A stretch of 20,633 nucleotides of DNA from Paraphysoderma sedebokerense (taxonomy: Eukaryota; Blastocladiomycota; Physodermatomycetes; Physodermatales; Physodermataceae). Each line of letters opens with the position of its first letter. The first letter of the stretch is position 1. The notes beneath the pieces were generated by a model. That model ran no database searches. It was not told the DNA's origin and saw nothing but the letters and a program-made list of their open reading frames with translations. The translations under genes were made by a program, and so were the position numbers. Shown in pieces: positions 9,578 through 20,364 of the stretch. The stretch covers positions 1 to 20,633 of the forward strand of contig JAHLJZ010000159.1 of the NCBI GenBank assembly GCA_025602915.1, written 5' to 3'.

Positions 9578-9851
9578 AATTCATTTCTTTCGTGATGTTG
9601 TGATAGTAGAATCATCTTAGAGTTAGTTATACAGGTCGACGTTATCCCTACCGTAGACGATGTTGAATGGTTTCTTTGATTTATTGATTTTTGGTCTTGT
9701 AATCTGTAATACACCACATGCTTTAATATAACATTATTTTTACTATTGTTAGAGAGCTTGATCTGCATTTCGCGGACTAGAGACGAGGAACCTATCAGCT
9801 TGAGCTGATATGCTATGTACACCGAACTTCGTCATACAGCCTGAGATTATG
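9578..9851. other. Convergent intergenic region with perfect inverted repeat
   Basis: Separates copy 4 (+) from the AFG2-like gene (-). It contains a perfect 8-bp inverted repeat with a 2-nt loop, TATCAGCT-TG-AGCTGATA, at 9793-9810, able to form a short hairpin on either transcript near the 3' ends. A role in 3' end formation is only a guess. A reverse-strand AATAAA (plus-strand TTTATT) occurs at 9680-9685. Confidence 0.4.
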
Positions 9852-12800
9852 TTAAATAGGATGAGTTTCTGTGTAGAGCACTAGCGACGGTTTAATCGAT
9901 TTCATGGCCACATTAATGTGTTTTAATGTCACCTGTGCGTTATCGGTTAATAACATGTCGCAGATGGCGATTTCAACGAGAACCAGTCATTCACCTTTTC
10001 GTTCTTCATATTTTCTCGAATCGAAATGAGCGCAGCTTCCCGAAACATATTTTCAATGTCCGCACCTGCGGCACAGTGAGATAATGTCAGATTTTAATAT
10101 ATCAGAAGTTCAGGTAAAGCCAAGTGTTGCGTCAGGCAAAAAGAAACGTACCAGAAAAACCTTCCGTGTCTCGGGCAATTGTTTCCACATGTTCCGCCGA
10201 CATATCTATCGGCATCTGTCGTATAAATCCTTCAATCATTGATTTTCGGCACTAGCAAAAGGTTAAAGCTGAGTTAGGGGACTTTCAACATAGCGAAGCG
10301 CAGGCATGAAATAACCTCAAAATCAGGGACAGGGATATATAAATGCTGATCTAATCTACCAGGTCGAAGGATCGCACTATCGAGCTTTTCGGGACGGGTG
10401 GTGGCTTCATCAAACAGCAAGAAGAGGATAAGTATTATAGCAGTGAAAACAATAAGCAATAAAACCGTACTCGCAATAACGTATATATCTGCTTCGGCAG
10501 AACCGCTGTTGGATCTTGTGAAGATTCCGTCCAACTCTAAAGCGACAAGATTATCAGCAGTAGATAATACAGTAAATAAAGGAACAGACGTTAGTGTGGA
10601 CTTTGTTAAAACAGTAGAAAGAGAGAATGTGTACAAACCTGTTAAAAAGCTCGTCACGATTCTGTCTCCTGTATTCTCCGATGATAAATTGGTTCCGCGT
10701 TTTGGTATTAAATTGTCAATCTAAAAAAAAAAATCGTCAGGACAAACCGACTGAGAGCATAAATAAGAAAATGTTACCTGATCTATGAACAAAATGCAGG
10801 GAGTACTAGATCTAGCTTGATTGAAAAGCTTGGCAATGTTGGCTTCGGATTCGCCAACTATTTTAGAGATCATCTGAGATGCCTAGAACGGAGTAAGTTC
10901 TGTCAAATGATTATTCATCCATTATTTCAAAAGATGCCTGCGCAAACCTCAACAGCGACAAAATTCACTCCCAACTCTTTTGCAATTGCGTAGCACAACA
11001 TTGACTTTCCGACACCAGATGGGCCGTATACTAACACACCGCGAGACGGTTTAATTTTAAAGCGAGATAGAATCCGTGGATTTCCAAAGGGGTGTATTAT
11101 TGTGGACTGATATCAAATAGAGAGAAGCCAACGGTTAGAAAGGAAGCCAGAGGTGAAGAATCACCACCCATGTCGTTCTTCTTAAGCTATCAGATGAAAG
11201 TTACTTTAACTTCAGCAATGATTTTATCTATTCCATAGAGTTGCGAAAATGTAACATTTGGTATCTATCAAACATTGAAAGTCGGTCAGTACAAGAATAA
11301 TAGTTCGAATGCAGCGACAAGGAACATACTTTGGTTTGAAATTCGCTTAGTCCAGTCGGTTTCACTAACTTCATGGCTTCATCAAAGTGAAATCCTGTCA
11401 TTTGTCGGACGCTCTGCAAAACGAATTATGAATAGAGTTTCAAACGCATAAAGAAGGAATGCAAGTACCGTCAAGCTAATATGCTTCGAAAGTTCGAGAT
11501 TCGGTATTTGATGAGAGAGGTCCGCACTTTCACGGATATAGTTAAGGGTAGCCTGCGTGGATAAACTTCTCAAATCCGCGGCAATAAAACCATGAGTTTT
11601 GTGACTGATATCTCTTAAGATCACATCTTTTTGGCTAGGTTCGATAGGCAACGCTAATACCAGCGACCACAAGGATTAGGGGATAAATTAAGATATGTGA
11701 TAATGGAACGAAACTGGCCACACCGTTTGTCAATCTTTCAAGAACCTGATAACGACCGTCTGCAGACAGATTAGGTATCTCGAAGATTTCATCTAATCGT
11801 CCAGGTCTCGTAATTCTTGGATCAAGAGCGTGAAGACGATTCGTAAGACCTATTTCAGTCAAATGGGTAGAACGTTGAATCGAAATGTCGAAAGTCTCTT
11901 GCCAGTGAGATGCAAACAAAGGAGACTAACCAATTATGAAGAGAGGGGCGGCAATCAGGCCTTTTTCACAGTTCACACTATCCAAAAGACCAAGGAAAAG
12001 TGACTGAACTCGTGATTCTAGACCTAGAATGAATATAAAGTATTAAAGCCTCCGATTCGCCTGTCTCCGCAGAAAATATGCAATCGTTCATACCAGTATT
12101 ATTCGTCATATCATTACTAGTTTTACCAGCAATCATATCTAATTCATCCAAGATTATAATTTTGGGAACTTTGATGAAAGTATTTTGGAAAACCGAAGAT
12201 AATCTTCTCTCGCTGCTTCCTTCATCTGATGAATAAATTCAGTATCAACATCATTTCATGACTTCGGATAGGAACGATCCGACGACGCACCCGACTGAAA
12301 TAGATCTGGACAACTTATGCACTCGTACGGCAAATTCGAGTATTCTATTTGCAGTGCCTGTCAGAACCGCAAAGGAGGGTATATTAACTGCCAAACCGAA
12401 ATACATACCTGCGATCAATCTTGCAATTGCCGATTTCCCGGATCCCGGCATTCCACTAATTACACATCCTTTGGCTCTAACCAAGTCACAAGGCCATGCA
12501 CTTTGTTTTGACAAGTCCAAAACACTGCTCATATATTTCATCACCTTACCAACAATTTTATCTACCCCGCCTAACCTATCTGTCACTTTCTTTTTCCAAA
12601 CGTCATAAGGGGGCGTATAAATGAATTTAGTCCCGTAATGAGGATCCATATAAGAGACGATGAATTCTGTTGAGTCGGTTATCTTGAAAACTTCCTTCTC
12701 GCCGCTTACAGATGGCTTAGTATCCGGGATGATTTCATGAATCAGCAAGTAATTTGAATTAGAAGGGAATGTTAAGTAATTGACTATTTGGTTCCTTGTG

Positions 12801-13531
12801 ACAATAGATCCAGAGAGGTAATTAGCTAAGGCTGCGCGAAATTGGGTTGAACGAAAGCAGGAGCTTGAATAATCGATCTTATCCGGGATTTGATGAGGAA
12901 AGTCGGAGTGAACAGGCGAGATGATAATTTTTGATGCGGGAGATGGCTGAAATATCTTTTTTATCCAAACAACAGCGAGAAAGGATATGTTATAAAGATC
13001 ATAGCTTCGGAATTGAAGTCAACAAAAATAAACAAAAGATAGTCTTCTTATATACCTTTCTGGCTACATGCAAGAAGCATGATTCTCCAATATCAGAAAG
13101 CTTTAGAGCTTTCAATAGCGAGAGAGAAACGATGGCCTGCTTATAGTCATTTTCATCGGTACTACTTTTTGAGCGACTGTCTAGGGTAGTTGGAAATTTT
13201 GCTTGCCTTCGAAACAAACTCGAATTTTTGCAGTAATAATGAACTCGAGCGGGGACTGAGATGGCTGTAGGTCCATTATTAGAACTCAATCGTAGACAAA
13301 TGATCGACCCTGCAAGTAATTCATGCTGTTTAAGAGCGACATCTCGAGACAGCCAGATGGTCGGACTAGAAGGAATAAGTAGCTCTGATGAGAGAGCGAA
13401 AGCAAGCAAGAAAAAAATATGAGTCGATCAGATATCAATACTACTTTGAGCATATGATTAGATTGTTTGTACCAGGCACTGAGTCGTCGACAACTGCTAT
13501 CGGCTTGATGAGCATTTTGCCAGTGTATCAT
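9852..13531 (-). CDS. AFG2/SPATA5-type double AAA+ ATPase
   Basis: A divergent type II AAA+ ATPase of the AFG2 (SPATA5/SPATA5L1, Drg1) group; relatives act in cytoplasmic maturation of the 60S ribosomal subunit. Exons (minus strand): 13531-13445, 13382-13056, 12946-12409, 12344-12291, 12225-12094, 12023-11931, 11849-11724, 11653-11469, 11413-11330, 11264-11205, 11106-10948, 10882-10778, 10720-10639, 10536-10471, 10404-10316, 10251-10152, 10065-9995, 9932-9852; 812 residues. N-domain: FRAALANYLSGSIVTRNQIV and FKITDSTEFIV. D1: Walker A GMPGSGKS (303-310), Walker B IIILDELD (about 358-365), TNRLHALDPRITRPGRLD. Linker: DEAMKLVKPTGLSEFQTK, matching SPATA5 ALNDVRPSAMRE. D2: Walker A GPSGVGKS (590-597), LRPGRLDQHLYIPVPD, GFSGADIENMFREAALIS. 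In D2 the Walker B reads FIDQID (Q650 for the usual E) and the sensor-1 Asn is Thr (ATTTRP). The C-terminus, SIKPSLVLYTETHPI, fits SPATA5 TVTPRIPESLRRFYE. The first exon and start are least certain. Which AFG2 paralogue it represents I cannot tell; SPATA5L1 (AFG2B) is possible. Confidence 0.82.
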
Positions 13532-13666
13532 TTCCTCTCCAAGAAAATTTAAAATTGCTGCGCGAACTCGGAATTCCCTTTTGGATGAAATTAAGCACGC
13601 CTGATCTTCAGTGCGATTGACTTTTTAAGTTGAATTATTTGAATTATATCATCATCACAGCAAACG
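13532..13666. promoter_or_regulatory. Compact bidirectional promoter region
   Basis: Only about 135 bp separate the proposed start codons of the AFG2-like gene (-) and the MORN5-like gene (+), so both must be driven from here or from within the neighbour. No TATA box or other element is recognisable by eye; the stretch just before the MORN5 start is AT-rich. The AFG2-like frame stays open on the minus strand to about 13626 without another ATG, so the 5' leader may be partly coding-like by chance. Confidence 0.4.
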
Positions 13667-14795
13667 ATGGCTTTTCACGGAAGTCCCTTTCAGGCCGAAG
13701 TCGTCAATGGAAGGTAAATCCTCGTTGAGTTATTTTGACCGTCATCAGAGTGAAATCTCGACCGTTCACTTTCTCGTCGACTCTTCTCATACTATGCTTC
13801 CATTTATAGGATAGAAGGATCTGGCAAATACACATTTAAAGACGGCAATGTTTACATCGGTGAATTTAAAGATGGACAGTAAGTAGTTTCGTCCGATGGC
13901 TTTCCAACTCTTTATTGGTTATCATCCGTTTAAAAGCTCAACCGATCTATGTTGAAAGCGACAGTCAAACAATTTTTCAATATACATGTTTGCATCTATG
14001 AGCTGAACACTATAGCTAATTTGTTATTACTCTCCCCTTGTTCAGATTTCACGGCAAAGGAACCATCCATTTCGCCCACGGTGGAAAATACGAAGCAGAA
14101 TGGGAGAATGGTGTTGCGACTAAGGTGATTTGCCAAAATTCTATAAATGCTTCGTAATGTGTAATAATAAATCTAACTGGAAGCTCTTGGTACATTCTTT
14201 ATTTTCAATTTATTAATACTTGTTCTCAGGGGTCATACACATTTGAAGACCATTTGACATATGAGTCCAACAACTGGGATTACCTTACACAAAAAGATAG
14301 AAGGTTCTACTCTGAACGATTAAATGGTATTCATCCAGCTGGTACGTATCCTCAATGATCCTAGAATGATTTAATCTTTCGCATCTTCCCAAAGCTTCGT
14401 CGCGTTCTTCAAAACGCTTCTTTTGCTGCTCAGCACATTATACTCCAGTTGATATCATCTTCTTTGACTATTTGAAATAAGCACACTAAATATCGTCCTG
14501 TTGCTTTTTGTTATATCATTATGGCACGAATCACACAGATGCTACTCAGCTCACAAATTCGGGTAAGCTACCACCAATCCCTATATCCACTTACGACACA
14601 GGAGACGGTTACTACGACCCTTCCACTGGATTTGTTCATGATTATCTCACTCACGCCAAAGTCAGAGAAGTGGACCAGGAAGAAAGGAAATGGATACTTG
14701 AAAACTGCAGGATAGGGGAATTTGAGAATAATATTAGGGTAGAAACTGCAGACAAGGGAGATATAGAGAAGAAGAGTGGAACATTTTCAAAATGA
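13667..14795 (+). CDS. MORN5: MORN repeat-containing protein 5-like
   Basis: Protein of 187 residues (human MORN5 is about 161). Exons: 13667-13713, 13810-13878, 14046-14124, 14230-14341, 14539-14795. MORN repeats appear as GRIEGSGKYTFKDGNVYIG, EFKDGQFHGKGTIHF and HGGKYEAEWENGVATKGSYTF. The unique part follows MORN5 closely: YESNNWDYLTQKDRRFYSER then LNGIHPADATQLTN (human: DEKNWHYCDGYDRRFYTEI, LNGLKPAGMAQLTN), then YDTGDGYYDPSTGFVHDY and ERKWILENCRIGEF. About 20 extra acidic/basic residues end the protein. MORN5 proteins occur in ciliated or flagellated eukaryotes and are associated with sperm and cilia; the exact role is unknown. The acceptor of the last exon was chosen because it keeps the frame and the PAxxxQLTN match; an upstream acceptor would be needed to use the ATG-free stretch before it. 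Convergent with the UBC gene, divergent from the AFG2-like gene. Confidence 0.88.
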
Positions 14796-15203
14796 CGATA
14801 CTTGACGGTTATAACTTAAATAAGATGTATAGAATGAAATTAAACGACCTGAACAGTTGTTACTTTAACTTTCAGTTCGGTCAATCAGTGACAGATCGCC
14901 TGTCGTTCAATAAAGGGAACCAATACGATAACTCTGGTATAGAGTGAGGCACTTTATATTCACAGATCATACAGAGCATAAGAGATTATTGAGAGAAATT
15001 ATATATACAGACATGAAAAGAGTAAAGACCACAATATACTTTTACCATACGACAAATGGATCTTGACGATCATACAAATACAGGATTAAGTACTTTGTTT
15101 TGAGTTGGGCAGGAGAAGGAAGAATGACAAGACACCATTGTAGGTTATCCAATGGTCATTTAGCCATTGTGAGATTCTACCGATGTTTCCGCCGAGGAAT
15201 TCG
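14796..15203. other. Convergent intergenic region
   Basis: Shared 3' space of the MORN5-like (+) and UBC (-) genes. An AATAAA at 14909-14914, 114 nt past the MORN5 stop, is the likely poly(A) signal for that transcript. No gene or repeat seen. Confidence 0.5.
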
Positions 15204-17517
15204 TCAATACTCGATACTCCGACTAGCACATCTTCGGGCGTTACGATTGAACTCTTTTCTTTCATCCTTATTGCCAAAGTAAAGTCTTGCGGCCTAGTTG
15301 CAGCATCGAATACAAGATACAATCGAACAGAAAGTGATAACGCGGCCGGGAATATTAGCGAGCGACCCAATGAATTGATTGGATAAATTGAGGAAATGCA
15401 GATTATAAAAAGTAAACGAAACAAGATCAAAACAAACCTCTAAGTTCAGATGTGTACTAGGATGTGGTATTGGATCATCCGTGAACAGAGCCAAAAGAGC
15501 GAGTAAATGGGCTTTGATGTCTTCGGCCTTTACAATTCTGTGAATAGATAAAACATACAAAAAGCATTCCAACCGAGCAACATTAATATCCGCTTCATTA
15601 TAAATTCAAAAAGATTGGTGTTTACCTCATATACGGAACACCATCGGAAGTAATATTCGGGTGATAAACAGGTGTCAAGAATCTTTGAAAAGCTAGGTTA
15701 CTACCAGACGAGTAGAGGAAGTGCCTCTATAAATCACCAAAAAGACGCATACCTAATTCTCGGTCGAAAGGCAGGGAATGATTTATGAAATACAATTTGA
15801 CCACGAAATATGCCGCCCTCTGCAAAGTTGATTAATTGGATATGTCTTAGGAAACGGAAGAAGAATATATCAAGAACTACTCACCGTACTGTGTCATTGG
15901 AGTTCCAAACACAGTGAATTGCCAGACATAAGGATTGTTATCATCTAATTCAAAGTCCATCTGATTTTCAAACTCTTTCTCATTCTTAAGCTGGTGAAAT
16001 TGAATCCGCAGATTATTCGTCGTCGAAATTTCTTCAATGTCATCAGAATTCGAATCACGGATCCACTGTTGGGTTTCAGCCACTAAGTCGTCCAAAAATG
16101 AAAAAGTGTTGGCAAGAGAAGAAACGGTAAATAAAGAACAAGTTACGAACTCAGCTTCTGATAGATTTGTTTTAACCGACTCTCTAAATCTGGATAGTCA
16201 AATGCTCCTGACATTGAATTGGAAGTACTCTCAAACGGCATTCGTGCAAATTGCTCTCCGTGTTCTATTAACTTGGTTTCTCTCTCAACAATGTCCTGTT
16301 CAACACCAAAGTAAGCATATAAAAGACTGATAAAAAGGCAGAGCACGTATTACCAAATAATTAAAGTAATACGCCAGAAACAACATCTTGCAGGTGTCGT
16401 CAAATGGACTAGGACCATAGATGGAAGTGGATGAAGACGACGCGGCATGCACACTTGACGATTCGAGAACCTGCTGAGTAGTCGTCTTATTCGTACAGGG
16501 AGCGGCATGTGCAGGAGAGGATGAAGCTGAATCGGAAGTACTTGATACATCAGAATCAACGACAACATTTTTCAGAATTTTTTCTAGTCTGGTCAAAATT
16601 GTCAACCGCGGGTCCGTATGATGAAACTGAAAGGGTACACGATGAATTGTCATTTTACCTATTGCAAATACTTATTCGAATAGTTTCATGCATGATTTTA
16701 CGGTTGTATTTATCCACCTCCTTTTCTGCATTCGCAGACTTGGCTTTTTCGAATCCTGGTTCATTGTGGTAAGGTTTGTCGCTCATCAAACTTTGAATTG
16801 AAATGAGAACGCTTAAGACACCGTGAGCGGATGACCTGATGAATACATTGCATGAAAGTGTTTTAGACGGTTTCAATCAAAAGGATTCAAGATGTCGGAA
16901 TTACCATTGTTCGCCCGGCTGACCATGCCATGTTCCAAGAATAGACAAACAAACTTTCCCATCTGCGTATATCTGAACAGCGAAAAACAAAAGAGTTGAG
17001 TGAAACAATTTCATTTCAAAAGAGTAGACAGAACTAGCGATAGGTATCATACGTTAGGGTTGAATCGTGTCCTGCCAAAGTTGGTGGTTACAGCAATAAC
17101 TTTTGGTGCATCTGACGGGTAACTCGTTGGAAAGTTGAATTGAAATTCAAACATGCCAAAGGCTATTTTTGTCATAGGTTTTATGTCAACTCCACATCAT
17201 TCGGAATCATTTGTATCATTTGGAATGAAATATGTACCGTAAGGTGTTCCCGGAGGACCTGTAATCAAGGCTCTCACGTTTCGAATGTTGTCGTCGTCGT
17301 GATGAACAAAGACAGCATGATCTGGACTTTTTTGGATATCTAGAACTGAATAAAGCAACGCATTCAACACATTATATTACGATCAGTTACATTGATGTTG
17401 ATCAGAATCGCCATAGATAAACAAAAACTGCAAAGTCTGTTTCAACTGCACACAAAAGAGAACATGGAGACCGGACGTACGTTCTTTAGATATCCTGAGA
17501 AGAGACTTATCCGACAT
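15204..17517 (-). CDS. Two-UBC-domain ubiquitin-conjugating protein (UBE2Z-like first domain)
   Basis: An E2-type protein of 463 residues. Exons (minus strand): 17517-17481, 17345-17238, 17162-17053, 16972-16905, 16835-16659, 16588-16354, 16295-16151, 16082-15885, 15819-15753, 15682-15626, 15537-15438, 15293-15204. Domain 1 resembles UBE2[54 protein letters not shown] with the catalytic cysteine (C93), then [36 protein letters not shown] and [17 protein letters not shown] serine-rich linker ([16 protein letters not shown]) and a helical part ([32 protein letters not shown]) follow. Domain 2 reads [77 protein letters not shown]. At the cysteine position after HPN it has Tyr (about Y399), so this domain is expected to be inactive. 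I recall this two-domain layout from fungal proteins. Junctions were set by these matches; the weak donor at 16150 (GTTCGT) is the least sure. Confidence 0.85.
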
Positions 17518-18245
17518 AGTCGCTAAGAGGGTTATGATGGCGGCTATTCTTTGTAGAAAATAAATGATACAGTTTTTGAATAAGTTATAAGAGGCTATAA
17601 GTATGGATGCTCGAAAGTTTAGTTGCGAATGGCGGATCGTATGACTCGTTCAACTTCAATTCAGGCATTATATTCAACCAGAATTAACTTCGTGTCAAAT
17701 AATGGGAAAAAAAACGATAGAATCATTACTGTTATTGAACCGACAGCAGCACAAGAACCTACAATGATTTTGATCTACTGCTTGGAATTGAAAGGCTTTT
17801 GGTATGGCAGCTCACCATAGCGAAATGATTGGCAATCTTCAATCGCTTGGTTTTAATAGTCATGCATAATAAGTCACATCCCAATTTCTATCTGGTAAAT
17901 ATAAAAAAAGCTACATGTTAAGACCACATGTAGTAGCTCTTGCATTGACAATGCATGTAAACTTTAGTTTCGAAGAACACAACCGATCATAATGTACAAT
18001 CCTCATATTCAAGATTTGCTTATTGTGGTAGTCCGTTTTCTTGATTCTCTTTTTACTAGCCAGGTCAAATAGAACTCACCCGCTCTCTACTTAATCCATA
18101 ACTATCAATACGGTGGAACGAGGGACACAGCGCGGGTTTGCGCCGGGCCGCGCCAGTTTTTAATGAAGCCCATACCAGTCAGCTCCGTCTTGGAAGGAAT
18201 TTTTACCGTCCCATTTTCAATTTTTAGATAAATCTACATAGCAAG
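17518..18245. other. Divergent intergenic region with inverted repeats
   Basis: About 728 bp between the UBC gene (-) and the peptidase gene (+). At 17909-17938 an inverted repeat (CTACATGT-7 nt-ACATGTAG, flanked by AGCT on both sides) is followed directly by a second, TGCATT-GAC-AATGCA, at 17941-17955. Near 18139-18162 is a short GC-rich block (GCGCGGGTTTGCGCCGGGCC) unlike its AT-rich surroundings, about 90 bp before the peptidase start, a possible core promoter element. A reading frame at 17623-17820 has no relatives and is judged spurious. Confidence 0.4.
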
Positions 18246-20364
18246 ATGAAGTCGATTACTCAACGTCTTTCTCAATACCATCCCTGTCTTCTGACGTCCC
18301 ATTCTCGTTCTCTCCTCAACTCTGCTGAGCTCCGCGCGCTCGACATTTTGAAATCCGCCACTAAACATTTTGACACTCTCTACCTCCGCCAATCCTACCA
18401 CAACAATGAACGCATTTTGACTATTCTCAAATCATTGCCACCAGATCATCCGAATAAAGCAGACTATCTTCGATACTTTCAATTGAACAAAGGCGTGTAT
18501 GATGTTTTGGATGACGAAAAACCATTTGTTACCGAAAAAGAAGTAAAGGAACTGAAAGGTTTGGTGATGGAAGAAAAACCAATTGGTGCAAATTATTATC
18601 CACTGGATATGAAAAAATCTGAATTCGAAAGTTGGTTGGCATCCCTTCCTGCCGATGAAAAACAGTTGGCGCAAGGGTTTTACAATGTTATTCGTCGATC
18701 GGCGTCATCAGAATTGAAAATCGTACCGTTTAGTACAGAATATGCGGATTTATTGAAACCCATCAGCGAATTGGTGAAACAGGCTGCTGATGTTTTGGAT
18801 GGTGATACCGATGAAAAAGGAAGAAAACGAAATCAGAGATTAGTGAAGTTTTTGAGAGAGCGAGCTCAAAGTTATCTAAGTAATGATTACTTTGGAAGTG
18901 AGTGTCGATGGCTTGAGATCCATGAAAGTGGGCTAAAGGATGATGAAGTACCTCTTTTAGATGTAACTATGGGACCTTACGAAGGTGTGTACGATTGTTT
19001 CAACAGATTCTATGCCTGTTATACTAAGATAATATCTTCTCCCTGTCGGTCGATACGCCAAAATCCAGTCTACACTGATAAACTTTTCAATTTCAGGTCT
19101 GCTTTCGAATGTTTCTTGGGGATCCGGGATATTGCCGGAACAAAAACGATTAAAACTTTTGAACAGTATATTCAAAAATTGGAAGATAATTTGCCAATTC
19201 CAAGCAACTACAAGAATCCTAATGTTGGTGATACCAAAAATCTGGTGGTCGTCGATCAAGTTGGCGCCGGCGGTGGTGAGTATTTTTATGATTATAAGTG
19301 GTCTTACAACTGCTAGCTTAATTTATCTAATGCTCGCTCGCTGTACGGTAGATCAAGCAGGGCCGATGACGTCGGCTTTTAACCTTCCAAATGACGAAGC
19401 TGTCATTAAAGCCCGTGGCGCCAAGATGATTCTGATCAAGAATGTTCAACAACGAAAATTTGAGTCTATTTTGACACCAATTGCCAAATTGGTATTACAT
19501 AAAGACCAATTGAAATATCTTAGTTTCAGTTCCTTCTTCCAACATGTAACTTATCATGAATGCTGTCATTCTTTAGGTACGTGTAGTTGATAGATTATTG
19601 AATAGTCCAGAGTATAGACTAATCATTTCTTGTCTCCTTCATAGGACCGCACAACTTGATAGAGGACCCTTCCACTCCTATTCGACGAAACCTTCAGGAA
19701 CTCCACAGGTTAGATTGATTTCAACTTGCTTTCTGTTATGTCCTTCTTGTGCCCTGACGCAAATTGTATTAACTCAAAATCCTGCTTCATGATAATGGTA
19801 GCGCCCTCGAAGAAGCTAAAGCTGATATCGCTGGCCTTTGGTCCGTCGAATACTTGCTTGATCATAACGTGGATCCAACCGTTACTGCTGAACCGGGAGA
19901 CCCATGCCACGGAAAACGGGACGACCAAGAATTTGTCAGGCGCTCGTTCTATGTTACTTACCTTGCGAGTGCATTTAGAAGCATACGATTTGGTTTGGGT
20001 GAAGGTAAATAGTTTTAATCTACCATCATGGGAATAGAAGCAGAACAGAAATTAATAACTCCACATTCCTTCTAATAACTCAGCGCACGGAAAAGGTCAG
20101 GCTCTACAGTTGAACTATCTTATCGATGAAGGGGGATTCAGTTACGATAGCGAGTCCTCGAGCTTCCTGGTGAACTTTGACAAGATCCGACCGGCCGTGG
20201 AGTCCTTGACGAGAGAAATCATGATTGTTCAGGGAGACGGGGACAAGAATAGAGCCCGCGAGATGCTAGATAGATACGGGGTTGTTAGAGAGTATACCAA
20301 GACAAAGCTGGATCTGCTGGAGAAGGAAGGAGTGGCGATTGATTTAGAGCCTAGCTACGAATAA
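18246..20364 (+). CDS. Family M49 (dipeptidyl-peptidase III-like) metallopeptidase
   Basis: Zinc peptidase of 572 residues. Exons: 18246-18984, 19069-19275, 19352-19576, 19645-19708, 19802-20004, 20084-20364. Motifs in order: LSQYHP at the start, TMGPYEVYTDKLFNFRSAF, FECFLGIRD, AFNLPNDEAVIKARGAK, SFFQHVTYHECCHSLGPHN (zinc motif HECCH, 384-388), RRNLQELHSALEEAKADIAG (third zinc ligand in the EExKAD motif, about 415-416), AFRSIRFGLGEAHGKGQAL and YLIDEGGF. Classical DPP III has the six-residue HELLGH; the five-residue HExxH form with GPH after it is typical of the other M49 branch, which includes bacterial enzymes and the C-terminal half of plant NUDX3-like proteins. M49 enzymes generally cleave dipeptides from peptide N-termini in the cytosol; substrate here is unknown. 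No signal peptide. The first intron (84 nt) is a multiple of three without a stop, so retention would insert 28 residues into the TMGPYE region; removal restores the family sequence. The start agrees with the conserved N-terminal RLSQYHP. Confidence 0.87.

Noticed and set aside
12251-12344. Reading on through the first D1 exon (YFGLAVNIPSFAVL) or using the acceptor at 12358
   Set aside because: Both break the AAA fold; the acceptor at 12345 gives a segment of the exact length between Walker A and the CPDLFQ block expected from SPATA5.
17346-17480. An extra exon inside the first intron of the UBC gene (acceptor near 17448)
   Set aside because: Including it brings a stop in frame, while skipping it joins SKE directly to LLDIQKSP as expected for the family.
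17623-17820. 65-residue plus-strand ORF
   Set aside because: No homology, unusual start context and no supporting splice or poly(A) signals; likely chance.
17909-17955. A tRNA gene
   Set aside because: The hairpins do not form the four-arm layout, and no T-loop GTTCRA or D-loop sequence is present.
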